A stretch of 64,000 bases of DNA from assembly GCA_028278645.1 (NCBI GenBank), contig JANQDZ010000087.1:21993-85992 (forward strand), given 5' to 3'. A model generated the notes under the pieces. That model had not been told where the DNA came from. It ran no database searches and worked only from the letters and a program-made list of their open reading frames with translations. This DNA comes from Longimicrobiales bacterium (GTDB lineage Bacteria > Gemmatimonadota > Gemmatimonadetes > Longimicrobiales > Gaopeijiaceae). The position numbers were made by a program, and so were the translations under genes. Positions 7,591 to 16,192 of this stretch are shown here, one piece after another; position 1 is the stretch's first letter, and every line of letters begins with the position of its first letter.

Positions 7591-10248
7591 TCATCCATCC
7601 CTCATGATCGATCCGGGATCCATTCGCCCCACCTTCAGTGAAGGGACGAAACTGGCCACAACGGAGAAAAGAGCGAGAGTCGCAACCAGGAACACGAGGG
7701 TCGTGGGGTCAGATGGCTTAATGCCATAGATGAGGCTGACCATCAGGCGCCCAACCGGCAACGTCAGAAACGCCCCAAGAACCAATCCCGTAGCAGTAAG
7801 GAAGACACCGTTTGCTCCAGTGGCCCAGATGGCTTGAACCGGAGTTGCTCCAAGGGCCATCCGAAGCCCCATTTCCGGGCTCCTTTCCAGAGCCTCTTGG
7901 GCCACGATCCCGTACAGTCCGATGCCGGCCAGGAGGAGAGCGAACCCTGCTACGAGCACAAGGAACAAGGCCTCGAACCGCTCCGTGGCAAAGGCCTCAT
8001 CCATTACTCCCGTCAGCGACGCAACGCGGGCAATGGGAAGGTCAGGTGCCACCTCACTGAACGCCCGGGTGACTTGGGCTGCAAACTCCGGATGTTGCCT
8101 AGTCGCTTTTACAATCCAACTCGGAGAGAACCAGACGTGGATCTGCTGGAGGAACGCATCACTTGCCTGGGCTGAAGCGAGGTACAGTGTGGGGGTTTCC
8201 CAGATGGGCGTTGCAGCATCCCCCCACCCAGCCTGTTGCAGGACATTCCCCACCACCCCCACAATCTCGACGCCTTCTCCCCCACCGAACCCCATGTTCA
8301 CCGGGGTGCCTAGAGCGGCCCTGCCCTCGAAGTGCTCATCGACGAAAGCCTGGTTCGCTACACCCACCAACGAGGCGTTCGCACCATCTCCCTCCTCAAA
8401 CACCCGACCTCTCAGGACCGGGATCCCCAAGGTCTCAAAGAACCCTGGGGTCACATAAACCGCGTTGGTAAGCCGGTTGGTCTGTTCATCATCCCCCGGC
8501 AGGCGGAAGGGAAGGTTGAGAGGCCGCTGATAGGGGAGAGTCAGGGCAGCCGAGGCCGATTCTACTCCTGGAAGCCCTCGAACGTTTGTTAGGGTCTCGG
8601 AGAAGAGGCGTTGGACCTCTTCCCCTTCCGCGTACCGCGCATCGTCCAGGGAGAACTGGACCGTCAGAACGCCGCTTGGTTCGAAACCCGGATTCATACC
8701 TCCAAGATACCCGTAGCTCCGGACCAGAAGCCCCGCGGCAAAAAGAAGTGCGGTTACCACCGCCACCTCACAGACCAACAGGGTTTTTCGGAGCAGGTGT
8801 CCACCCTTCCCCACCAAACCCCTTGATCCCGACACCAGGATTCGATGGAGGCCAGACCTGCGCACTTGTAGGACCGGAACCACACCAAAAAGTATTGTGG
8901 CAAGGGTTGAAAGCCCGAAGGCCGCCCCCAGCACTCTTCCGTCCACACGCACATCCTGCCAGGTGCCGAGGTGAGTATGGACCAGAGATTCCAATCCCTC
9001 CACGGCGATCAGGCAAACACCCAAACCAGCCAACCCTCCCAGGGCACCCAAGACTACATTCTCCGCGACCATTTGGCGGACCAGGGCCCGAGTTCCGCTA
9101 CCCAGAGCCTGACGGGTGGCCATTTCGGCGCGCCTCGAAACAGACCGAGCGATTTGGAGGCTGGCGAGATTGGCACACCCCACCACCAGCATCAAGCCAA
9201 TGGCCCCGAGAAGAACCAGAAGTGGCATTCGGACGCCGGCAGTCTGAACGTCTGACAGAGGGACGAGTCCGAACCTCCGATCCTGGACTCCCCCGGGGTC
9301 GGAGGCAGGCAGGCGGACAGAAGCTAACCGGCCATCCGCCTCCTCCATCGACATCCCCGTGGGCACACGAATGAGAATCGCATAGTTCGTTCCCCCGCCC
9401 TCTCCCTGTGTGGACGGCCTGAGGGGCGTCCACACGTCGGCGTCAGCTGGAGAACGGTACGTAGCCGGCATGATTCCCACTACCGTATGTGCTTCACCTT
9501 TCAGGCGGATCGTGGTCCCGAGGATGTCCGGGTCGGCGCTAAATGTGCCGGTCCAGAGGTCATGGCTCAGAATGGCCACGGGGGGCCCTCCTGGGACATC
9601 CTCGTCCACACCAAACTCCCTACCCATCTGAGGCGGTACCCCCAGGGTACGAAAGTACCCTGCCCCGACCCGTTGCTGGCCAATGAATATGGCGGCAGCG
9701 CCGGTGGAAAGATTCACCCCTCGCACCCACCCCGAATAGACCGCCATCTCCACGGGTTGACCCTCGTCCCTCAACAACTCCCAGGTTCTGCCGTCTACCG
9801 ATGTGTTCCCCGGACTTTTTCCGGATGCTGGATCGTAGAGGACCGCGTGGGCGAGCTTGTCTGGATCCGGATAGGGTAGAGGGCGCCAAAGAACGGCGTC
9901 CACAATGCTGAAGACGGCGGTTCCGAAGCCGATACACAGGGCGAGGGTAAGAAGGAAGGTGCCTGCGAAAAGAGGACCCCGCACCAAACCCCTGAGCGCA
10001 AACCGGAAATTTCGGACAACCTCATCGACCCAAGCCAACCCCCGAGCTTCCCGTGACTTGGACTGGACTCTCTCCCGGCTTCCGAAACGGAGCTTCGCCT
10101 CCCGGAGCGCCCGCTTTGGATCCATTCCCCCCCGGATCAAGTCCTCGGCCAGGCATCGAATATGGAAGGCCATTTCCTCTTCCAGCTCCCGTCTGAAACG
10201 GGAGCCGCGAAAGAGGACAACCACCCAGGCCCGGATCCGTCTGAACAC
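7591..10248 (-). CDS. ADOP-type MacB/FtsX permease
   Basis: An 885-residue duplicated orphan permease, second of three in the window. The N-terminal prefix (RFRRELEEEMAFHIRCLAED, then MDPKRALREAKLRFGS) is the short helical permease-prefix domain typical of the family. Two FtsX units follow, each with one TM, an extracytoplasmic MacB-PCD domain and three TMs; recognisable blocks are VGCANLASLQIARSVSRRAE and LYGIVAQEALERSPEMGLRMAL. GTG start, four bases after the PadR stop codon, so it is co-transcribed with that regulator. No ABC ATPase lies beside it. The substrate is unknown. Confidence 0.9.
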   Translation of the reverse strand: MFRRIRAWVVVLFRGSRFRRELEEEMAFHIRCLAEDLIRGGMDPKRALREAKLRFGSRERVQSKSREARGLAWVDEVVRNFRFALRGLVRGPLFAGTFLLTLALCIGFGTAVFSIVDAVLWRPLPYPDPDKLAHAVLYDPASGKSPGNTSVDGRTWELLRDEGQPVEMAVYSGWVRGVNLSTGAAAIFIGQQRVGAGYFRTLGVPPQMGREFGVDEDVPGGPPVAILSHDLWTGTFSADPDILGTTIRLKGEAHTVVGIMPATYRSPADADVWTPLRPSTQGEGGGTNYAILIRVPTGMSMEEADGRLASVRLPASDPGGVQDRRFGLVPLSDVQTAGVRMPLLVLLGAIGLMLVVGCANLASLQIARSVSRRAEMATRQALGSGTRALVRQMVAENVVLGALGGLAGLGVCLIAVEGLESLVHTHLGTWQDVRVDGRVLGAAFGLSTLATILFGVVPVLQVRRSGLHRILVSGSRGLVGKGGHLLRKTLLVCEVAVVTALLFAAGLLVRSYGYLGGMNPGFEPSGVLTVQFSLDDARYAEGEEVQRLFSETLTNVRGLPGVESASAALTLPYQRPLNLPFRLPGDDEQTNRLTNAVYVTPGFFETLGIPVLRGRVFEEGDGANASLVGVANQAFVDEHFEGRAALGTPVNMGFGGGEGVEIVGVVGNVLQQAGWGDAATPIWETPTLYLASAQASDAFLQQIHVWFSPSWIVKATRQHPEFAAQVTRAFSEVAPDLPIARVASLTGVMDEAFATERFEALFLVLVAGFALLLAGIGLYGIVAQEALERSPEMGLRMALGATPVQAIWATGANGVFLTATGLVLGAFLTLPVGRLMVSLIYGIKPSDPTTLVFLVATLALFSVVASFVPSLKVGRMDPGSIMRDG

Positions 10249-10251
10249 CGT

Positions 10252-10593
10252 TTACGCCCCAACCGGATCGGCATTCAGGACATTGGATACCGCCTCCACC
10301 ATCCGAATCCACCGAGAAGACTCGCCAACCAGGCTCCGTTCACCAGCGGACGTCAGCGTGTAGAACTTGGCCCGACGGTTATTGTCCGAAGTTCCCCACT
10401 CCGACTCGATGAGGCCTCGGGCCTCCAGCCGGTTCAGGGCCGGATACAAAGATCCCTGCTCGAGGGAAAGCAAACCCTTGGACGTGTCCTGAATCCGGAG
10501 GAGGACTCCGTACCCGTGGGTAGCACCCAGGGAAAGTCCTTTCAGGATCAACATGTCCAGGGTACCAGGCAGTAACTCTTTGGTCATCAACAT
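10252..10593 (-). CDS. PadR-family transcriptional regulator
   Basis: A 113-residue PadR protein: LLPGTLDMLILKGLSLGATH opens the winged helix, SLEQGSLYPALNRLEARGLI is the recognition helix/wing, and NNRRAKFYTLTSAGE is the second wing. It is the first gene of a two-gene operon with the ADOP permease. The ATG at 10593 could be replaced by the ATG two codons later. Two perfect TCCTAG-N5-CTAGGA palindromes lie just upstream and are very likely its own operators, so negative autoregulation is the expected logic. Confidence 0.93.
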   Translation of the reverse strand: MLMTKELLPGTLDMLILKGLSLGATHGYGVLLRIQDTSKGLLSLEQGSLYPALNRLEARGLIESEWGTSDNNRRAKFYTLTSAGERSLVGESSRWIRMVEAVSNVLNADPVGA

Positions 10594-10607
10594 TGGGATC
10601 GCCGTTC

Positions 10608-10659
10608 TCCTAGGTTAACTAGGAATACGGTAATCACACTCTCCTAGTTTCGCTAGGAG
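10608..10659 (-). promoter_or_regulatory. Tandem PadR operators, two TCCTAG-N5-CTAGGA palindromes
   Basis: Two identical inverted repeats, at 10608-10624 (spacer GTTAA) and 10642-10658 (spacer TTTCG, arms extend to 7 bp as CTCCTAG/CTAGGAG at 10641-10659), are centred 34 bp apart, about three helical turns. The first overlaps the AGGAG ahead of the padR start, so occupancy would block both transcription and translation initiation. Confidence 0.75.
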
Positions 10660-11113
10660 GAAGGACTTCCGACGCGTTTGGCTAATCGTCGGCGGGAGAT
10701 GCCTGCCCGGAACCGATTACTCGCCGAAGAGCATCCGCCTCCTCCATCCGCCATCGCGGCACGATTCAGGTAGAGTCACGTCCGGGCCGGACCGTGTTCG
10801 AGGTAGCCTTACCACAAGGGATGGAGCGAGATCGAGTTCAACGTCCCTCCCGGGACTCGTCCTCCACCGCAAAATCCCGCATAGGGACGGAAACATCCGC
10901 CAGCGCCCCGTTGTCCTGATCCTCGGACACTGGTGACACCGATCTGGGACGACCGTTCCGGGGATTCTTGAAAAACTGCGGCCCGTCCACAGGCATACCG
11001 CTTGCAGTATATTCCCAGATTGTTCGACGCCAGGTTTTGCATGAGGGGGAAATGAGGAAGCACAAAGAGAACCGGCTGAAATCCTCTCACCCACGAAAAG
11101 GAACCCCGTCACA
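10660..11113. other. Non-coding stretch between padR and the plug lipoprotein gene
   Basis: About 450 bases between divergent genes. Frames crossing it have neither plausible starts nor family-like sequence. It must hold the promoter of the plug lipoprotein gene. I see no clear terminator, repeat or RNA gene. Confidence 0.4.
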
Positions 11114-11605
11114 ATGAAGCTGATTTCCACGTATGTATCCCCCGGCCTCCCAGTAGTACTCGTCTGCGCATTGGTACTGTCTTCCGTGACGGCCTGTGCA
11201 ACCACCCAACTGACCGAAGGTGACCCATCCGATCGGACCGAGACCGTTGATATTGGCTACGGAACGGTTGACAAGGACAGTTATGCCGGGTCGGCCTCAA
11301 ATGTTCAAACGCAGGACCCAAATGCTTCCCGTCCCCGTACCCTCGCCGAAATGCTCAGCCGGGTACCTGGGGTCATGGTTCACTCGACTTCAGACCAGAG
11401 CCTGACAGTGAGGATCCGTGGGAATAGCTCGCTCCAAAGCGGGAACTCACCCCTCTACGTTCTCGATGGAATGGTGATCCAAGGGTTAAGTGCCATTCAC
11501 CCGGACCAGATTGAATCGATCACCGTCTTGAAGGATGCTGAAGCGACGGCTGTCTATGGGAGCCGCGGCTCTAACGGCGTGATCCTCTTCAGAACAAAAC
11601 GGTGA
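11114..11605 (+). CDS. Stand-alone TonB-receptor plug-domain lipoprotein
   Basis: A 163-residue protein with a hydrophobic signal ending in a lipobox (VTAC, Cys about residue 28). Residues about 70-160 are a SusC-like plug domain: TLAEMLSRVPGVMV, IRGNSSL, PLYVLDGMVIQG, then IESITVLKDAEATAVYGSRG and GVILFRTKR. There is no beta-barrel: the ORF stops where a receptor would continue. The domain end is clean and a lipoprotein signal is present, so this looks like a designed small protein rather than a truncation. It may bind an outer-membrane barrel or a TonB-like partner from the periplasmic side; that is inference. Confidence 0.85.
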   Translation: MKLISTYVSPGLPVVLVCALVLSSVTACATTQLTEGDPSDRTETVDIGYGTVDKDSYAGSASNVQTQDPNASRPRTLAEMLSRVPGVMVHSTSDQSLTVRIRGNSSLQSGNSPLYVLDGMVIQGLSAIHPDQIESITVLKDAEATAVYGSRGSNGVILFRTKR

Positions 11606-11640
11606 TCTAGAGAGGGTTTCAAACGTAGAGGATCCACTTC

Positions 11641-12195
11641 TCAGGTCGAACCTGCCTCGCTCTCGGGCACCTCCGTCGGAGCAGACACCCCTACCTGCGC
11701 CCAGGCCGAGGAGTACTCAGCGATTGCTGCAGGGGCCCGTTCGGCAAGCGAGTCCATCAGGTCGACAAAGTCAGAATTCACAATCCGTTTTATGGCTGGC
11801 CAACCACTGGTAAAGCCAGGAAGACCCATGGTAAGTGTCATCTGATGTAACCAACCGTCCCAAACGTCGGCCTCCAAAAAGCCAGCGCGATTCTGGATGA
11901 ACGCTTGCTCGAATACGCGGGCCACCTGCATCAGTGCTATCCGGCCCGCGGATTGTTCCGCCGGGTCTAACTTCCCCATCGTTCCATAGACGATGTGATG
12001 GTAGAGTCGCGCTCCATGTGGGCTATCGGCTGGAAAGGATAGGACGTCGTTAAAGGCGGTCAGCAGGTCTTGGTGGGCCGCAGTGCGGATGGATTGCGTG
12101 TTTTGGCGGACCTGCACGGATAGGTAAATCAGAGACAGAATGACGCCGGTGGCGGCAACGAGCTCTGCAACTGCCTGAATGGCCTCCCAGTTCAT
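11641..12195 (-). CDS. Hypothetical membrane-anchored protein
   Basis: A 184-residue protein with one N-terminal membrane segment (about residues 8-28, AVAELVAATGVILSLIYLSVQV) and a mostly helical soluble remainder. This layout (Trp-rich start, one TM, then QVRQNT) resembles small bacterial one-TM proteins of unknown function seen widely as singletons. It is the last of four genes on this strand (SELENBP1-like, two multi-pass proteins, this one). No function is assigned. Confidence 0.7.
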   Translation of the reverse strand: MNWEAIQAVAELVAATGVILSLIYLSVQVRQNTQSIRTAAHQDLLTAFNDVLSFPADSPHGARLYHHIVYGTMGKLDPAEQSAGRIALMQVARVFEQAFIQNRAGFLEADVWDGWLHQMTLTMGLPGFTSGWPAIKRIVNSDFVDLMDSLAERAPAAIAEYSSAWAQVGVSAPTEVPESEAGST

Positions 12196-12274
12196 TTCCC
12201 CTCCGTACCCGCACGCTTATTCTGAGGGGAGCCGCCTGAGCCCCCGCCGAGCCATCCCACATGCGGAAGAAGAG

Positions 12275-12772
12275 TCAAGACTCCCCCGCCGGGCGCGGTG
12301 CGGGTGGTCCAAAGACCGCTCTCCACATGATCGAGGGCACACAGATGTGTGTAGTTCCCACCAACAGCCCGACCGAGCCGAGAGAAAAACCCAGCACATA
12401 GCCCAAAGCAGGTTTCGGGGACTGAAAGGCCCAGATCGTGCCGACAAGCCAGAGGGTGGCGAGGACACAAGCAAACCGTCCCGGCAACCCACGCTTGGGC
12501 AGGGGCCCGGTTCCTCTCACGTGCCGGATCCCCAGGTTGTAGATCAGGTCGAAGGGATGGACCGGGAAAAGGGCCCCGGCCAGGGCGACGCCCGTCAGCG
12601 CCCAAAGCAGTGGGATCGAAACCAGTGCGGTACCGATGATCGCAAGCGATGCACAGAGGGCCATCGCTAGGCGGAGCCAGGAACCGACCTCAGCGAGGAT
12701 GCCTTCGTCGACGGAGTCAAAGCCTTGCACGTCCAGGCGATGAAGGTGGCGACGATCCAGTGGTGCCTTCAT
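12275..12772 (-). CDS. DUF4395-like integral membrane protein
   Basis: A 165-residue protein with about four membrane segments: two near residues 35-68, one near 100-115 and one near 123-145. The loop after the first pair reads LFPVHPFDLIYNLGIRHV, which resembles the HPFD-type signature of the DUF4395 membrane family; family assignment is by eye. It sits between a NicO-like transporter and a one-TM protein in a same-strand run. Function unknown. Confidence 0.65.
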   Translation of the reverse strand: MKAPLDRRHLHRLDVQGFDSVDEGILAEVGSWLRLAMALCASLAIIGTALVSIPLLWALTGVALAGALFPVHPFDLIYNLGIRHVRGTGPLPKRGLPGRFACVLATLWLVGTIWAFQSPKPALGYVLGFSLGSVGLLVGTTHICVPSIMWRAVFGPPAPRPAGES

Positions 12773-12819
12773 GGGTGGGTCTCCTCAATAGGTTCGAGGC
12801 TATCCGAAAGAAACGCCAA

Positions 12820-13557
12820 CTAAAGGAAAGGCGTGGCAAGCGCAGTCGCAATCAAGGCCAGGGCCCAAATGAGGTCCAGATTGATCCAAGCCCGCCTCAG
12901 GAGCCGGAGGCCGAGTTTCTCGTATACAACTACGGCCAACAGCCCAGCCACCAGCAGATAACCGGCAGTGTGGACGACGGTAGCCAACAAGCCCCATACC
13001 TGCTCCTGAGGGAGGCCGGCGCCCAATGCAGTGTGAGCCCCGTGCGATGCTGCACTTGCAGGCTCGGCGGCCATAGGGTCCACCGCCCCATCCATTCCCA
13101 AGCGATGATCCAGGGTGCTCCCCTCCCCCACCGAGGGAGCCAGATGGTCCGATCCCTGGAGGACGAACGGGAGAACCATAAGTCCCGCACCGTGAGCGGA
13201 GGCCATGAGAAAAGACCATACCGTAAGTTGCCCCGCTCCAACCCTCATCCCGCCGTACCTCGGGTGCCGGTTACTCACCAACTTCCAAACACCAAAAACC
13301 AGTAACGCGCCGGCCACCACCCACTTGAGGACCGAGAGGGAAAGCACCAGCCCCACCAGCGCAGCCAACCCGATCGCAACGACGATAGCCAATCCATGCC
13401 CCAGGGCCAGAGGCGGGAGAGCTCGCCAAACCGCTCCCCGACTTTTCTCCTGCATCCCAAGGCCCACGGCAAACAGCCAGCCCATGGCCGGATTGATCCC
13501 ATGGATCGCCCCGAGAATCAGGAGCGCTCCAAGAGGCCAGATCAGATCTGAATCCAT
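12820..13557 (-). CDS. Multi-pass membrane protein, NicO/LysE-like transporter superfamily
   Basis: A 245-residue protein with about six membrane segments. It begins with LLILGAIHGINPAMGWLFAV and later LALGHGLAIVVAIGLAALVG, paired HG-containing helices reminiscent of NicO/HupE-type metal transporters and related LysE/TauE exporters. A loop (about residues 137-170) is rich in His, Asp and Ala. It lies 22 bases after the SELENBP1-like gene, so the two are probably co-transcribed. Related proteins are sometimes labelled ArcD-like; neither metal nor amino-acid substrate is established by the sequence. Confidence 0.6.
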   Translation of the reverse strand: MDSDLIWPLGALLILGAIHGINPAMGWLFAVGLGMQEKSRGAVWRALPPLALGHGLAIVVAIGLAALVGLVLSLSVLKWVVAGALLVFGVWKLVSNRHPRYGGMRVGAGQLTVWSFLMASAHGAGLMVLPFVLQGSDHLAPSVGEGSTLDHRLGMDGAVDPMAAEPASAASHGAHTALGAGLPQEQVWGLLATVVHTAGYLLVAGLLAVVVYEKLGLRLLRRAWINLDLIWALALIATALATPFL

Positions 13558-13579
13558 TGGGGGTCTCGGACGCTGACCT

Positions 13580-14989
13580 TCAAGAGAAGCAGAAAGCGTC
13601 CGAGGAAGCGTCGCCCCCCTGGAGACGAACCTGGTGTGGCCTCATGCCCTCTTCCGACTGGAAGAAGAACCCTGGGTCCACCTCCATCCTCCCGTCTTCG
13701 GCGACATCCAACTTAGTCATCCAGCCATCAATACCATCGGGATAAAACTGGGCGTCCCATGGCGAGTAGAGGCTGTTGGTGACGTAAACGCGCTTCCCGT
13801 CCCTGCTGACCTCAACCATCTGTGGTCCCCCGTTCCTTGGGACGTCCGGAGTTCCTGGGTGAGGGGTCCGGCGTACAATCCCACCCAAGTGAGCACTGCT
13901 GGTGAGAACCGGGTTGAAGGGATCGGTCACGTCGTACTGCCGAAGCTCACCGGTTCCCCAGCAAGAAACGTAAAGCAGCCTATCATCCAAAGAGAGGTTG
14001 ATGTCGGTGACGAGTGGCGGTACGGCCCCGAACCCCTGCAACAACGGGGGGAGCGTTTCCGGCGCTGCCGGCTCAGCAGGGATATCGATCACTTTCCTGA
14101 TCTTCCACTGGCCCTCGCCGTTGTCACCCTCCAGATGCCAGAGCCACACCGAAGCCGAGAGGTCTTCGAGGGAGAGGACCACGCCCACGAAGCCGTAGGC
14201 CTTTCTGGGATCCCGAGCTGGCCGGACCTCCAACGCCATCTGGTATTGGGGGCCGAGCTCCAGCCTCTGAACATGCTCACGTTTACGGAGGTCCCAGACG
14301 TGGATGGCGTTCCCGTATTTTCCCGCAAGCAACAGTTCCGGGTCCACCCCGTTGGTAACCATGTTCGGCGTGCCCCATTCCGAACTGACGATGGTGTCGT
14401 GACCGAGGTGCCATCCGAAGTCGTAGGACATGTACTGGGGGCCGTGGTCTTTTTCCCAGGCGCCTTTGATCTCGAAGGTTTCGTGATCGAGCCAGAGGAT
14501 TCCACCGGGGCCCTCACCCTCGCTATCTCCGAGGGCGCTGAGATAGATCCCGTCTGGCCCACAATGGACCGTGTGGGGAGCCGTGTAACCGGTCTTTTCC
14601 GTCACCTCCGCCCCTTCGATCACTTTTACGATTTTGGGATTCCGCGGGTCCGGCTTCGTGTCCACGATGTTGATGTTGGAGGTGTGGATGCCGGGGATCA
14701 GGAGGTACCGGCGCTCCACATGTGCGTGGGGTGCCCACGGGCATAGGTGGGAACTGCAGGCGTTCCACCCGAAGTGGTGGAGCTCATCCCCGACCTGGGG
14801 CATGTCTACCTGCCCCACGAGTTTCGCGTAAGTGTCAGAGTCCGGATTGACGTCCACCACACCTAGGGCATCTGGTCTCCCCTTCCCTGTGGGATTGAGC
14901 AAGGCCACATAGGCCAACTCCTCCGGAGGAGCTTCGCTCGCCAACTGGGGCGACGGATAGAACGTAGGATCAGGTTTCCACTTTGGCAT
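13580..14989 (-). CDS. SELENBP1/SBP56-family protein (methanethiol oxidase-like)
   Basis: A 469-residue protein matching the selenium-binding protein 56 family over its full length: LAYVALLNPTGKGRPDALGV, HHFGWNACSSHLC, RRYLLIPGIHTSNINIVDT, APHTVHCGPDGIYLSALGD, TDINLSLDDRLLYVSCWGTG and a C-terminal MRPHQVRLQGGD. The conserved His residues and the SxxC site of the family are present. Characterised relatives (human SELENBP1, Hyphomicrobium MTO) oxidise methanethiol to formaldehyde, H2S and H2O2 using copper. The copper-loading partner usual for bacterial MTO (SCO-like) is not adjacent. GGGAGG nine bases before the ATG supports the start. Confidence 0.92.
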   Translation of the reverse strand: MPKWKPDPTFYPSPQLASEAPPEELAYVALLNPTGKGRPDALGVVDVNPDSDTYAKLVGQVDMPQVGDELHHFGWNACSSHLCPWAPHAHVERRYLLIPGIHTSNINIVDTKPDPRNPKIVKVIEGAEVTEKTGYTAPHTVHCGPDGIYLSALGDSEGEGPGGILWLDHETFEIKGAWEKDHGPQYMSYDFGWHLGHDTIVSSEWGTPNMVTNGVDPELLLAGKYGNAIHVWDLRKREHVQRLELGPQYQMALEVRPARDPRKAYGFVGVVLSLEDLSASVWLWHLEGDNGEGQWKIRKVIDIPAEPAAPETLPPLLQGFGAVPPLVTDINLSLDDRLLYVSCWGTGELRQYDVTDPFNPVLTSSAHLGGIVRRTPHPGTPDVPRNGGPQMVEVSRDGKRVYVTNSLYSPWDAQFYPDGIDGWMTKLDVAEDGRMEVDPGFFFQSEEGMRPHQVRLQGGDASSDAFCFS

Positions 14990-15673
14990 CTCGGAGTCCT
15001 CCCGTGTTCACCCGGGCTTCCCCAAAACGGGCTTGTTCCCGCTCTCATCTGCCATGGAACGGGCTTTCCCGGTACATTCGTTAGGCAGTCAGGGTTCTGA
15101 ATGAGGAGGCCCCACGACAGGGCGCTCAGGAGACCCATACTCACTGGCTGGCCTATGAAAAAACGCCGAAGGCCGACTGACCGAAGTGGAACCGACCGAT
15201 CCGTCGCCCAAACAAATCAGAAAGAACCGTCCCCCATCCGAGAAAAACCTCGCCGGTCGGGAAACTGTCGCGGGAACTGGAGTCTACTGTGGAGTGGTTA
15301 TCGGCGAGTTTAGCACCGCGAAAACAGTTTTTCAAGGAAAAATTTATGATTGTGAAGCGTTTCCTGATAACTCAAAGCAGTCTGACCCTTCCCCGAGAGT
15401 CTCACCACGCTTCCAGAGGAACCGGGAACAAGCGCCCCTTCCCTTCCGACGGGTAGTGACTCTTTTCATGGGGTTGGTCTTCCCGAAGTACACCAACCAA
15501 AAGAGCGGACTTGGACTTTGGCCGTATCCTGAGGCCTGCATGGGTTTCTCGCACACTGGGGTGTTGTTATTCGTAGGGCCGCCTGGGACTCGCATCCCAA
15601 AGTCGGCGTGGGTTTTTTCCAATCTCGCGTGTTGTACTCAGGAGAAGCGGATCTAATCCCAACTGGGGGAGCC
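14990..15673. other. 684-base intergenic region between divergent genes
   Basis: Lies between the SELENBP1-like gene (minus) and an ECF sigma gene (plus). Open frames here (for example 15186-15656) show no family-like sequence, no consistent ribosome-binding site and stop inside the sigma reading frame region. An AT-rich patch at about 15325-15355 is the likeliest promoter zone for the sigma operon. I find no RNA gene. Confidence 0.4.
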
Positions 15674-16192
15674 GTGAACGAAGAAGACCTCCTCAATGCC
15701 TACTACGAGCTGGTTGAGCCGCTTTACGAATATGTGTCTCGACGATGTGAGGGTGACCGAGATTTGGCGGAGGACATCACGCAGGAGGTCTGGATCCGGG
15801 CCACGAAAAGATGGCGCGAGTGCGGGGCACCTGAGGATCCACTTCCATGGCTGAAGGCTGTCGCCAAGAATCTCCTTTCCAATCATCGCCGTCGGATCAA
15901 GCCCTTTTCTTTGGACAACCCGCCTAGCGGCGTCGTTCTTCCGAGTTCTGGGGAGGAGCTCGGCGCAGCGGTGGCCACAATGGGATCCTCCGTCTTCCGA
16001 GCGCTCTCAAAGCTACGACCCGGTCAGGCACAGATCCTAAAGGCCTTTCACCTAGAAGGGTCGAAGGTCGCAGAAATCGCGTCTGACCTCGATCTATCGG
16101 AACGGGCAGTTGAAGGCCGTCTTCGGCGAGCCCGCCTGAAGCTAAGGAAACACCTGGACTCAATCCGGGCTGAGAGGGGGAAAAGGACATGA
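15674..16192 (+). CDS. ECF-type RNA polymerase sigma factor
   Basis: A 172-residue sigma-70 family protein with only regions 2 and 4. Region 2: YYELVEPLYEYVSRRCEGDR, DLAEDITQEVWIRATKRW and DPLPWLKAVAKNLLSNHRRR. Region 4: ALSKLRPGQAQILKAFHLEG and VAEIASDLDLSERAVEGRLR. The frame opens at 15608 with an ATG, but homology begins at the GTG at 15674, preceded by GGGGGAG, so I choose that. It overlaps the next gene by four bases (ATGA), marking a coupled sigma/membrane-partner pair. Confidence 0.9.
   Translation: MNEEDLLNAYYELVEPLYEYVSRRCEGDRDLAEDITQEVWIRATKRWRECGAPEDPLPWLKAVAKNLLSNHRRRIKPFSLDNPPSGVVLPSSGEELGAAVATMGSSVFRALSKLRPGQAQILKAFHLEGSKVAEIASDLDLSERAVEGRLRRARLKLRKHLDSIRAERGKRT

Noticed and set aside
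8586..9374. 262-residue plus-strand frame
   Set aside because: Pro/Arg-rich antisense shadow inside an ADOP permease gene.
15186..15656. 156-residue plus-strand frame before the first ECF gene
   Set aside because: No ribosome-binding site, no homology-like blocks, compositionally odd.
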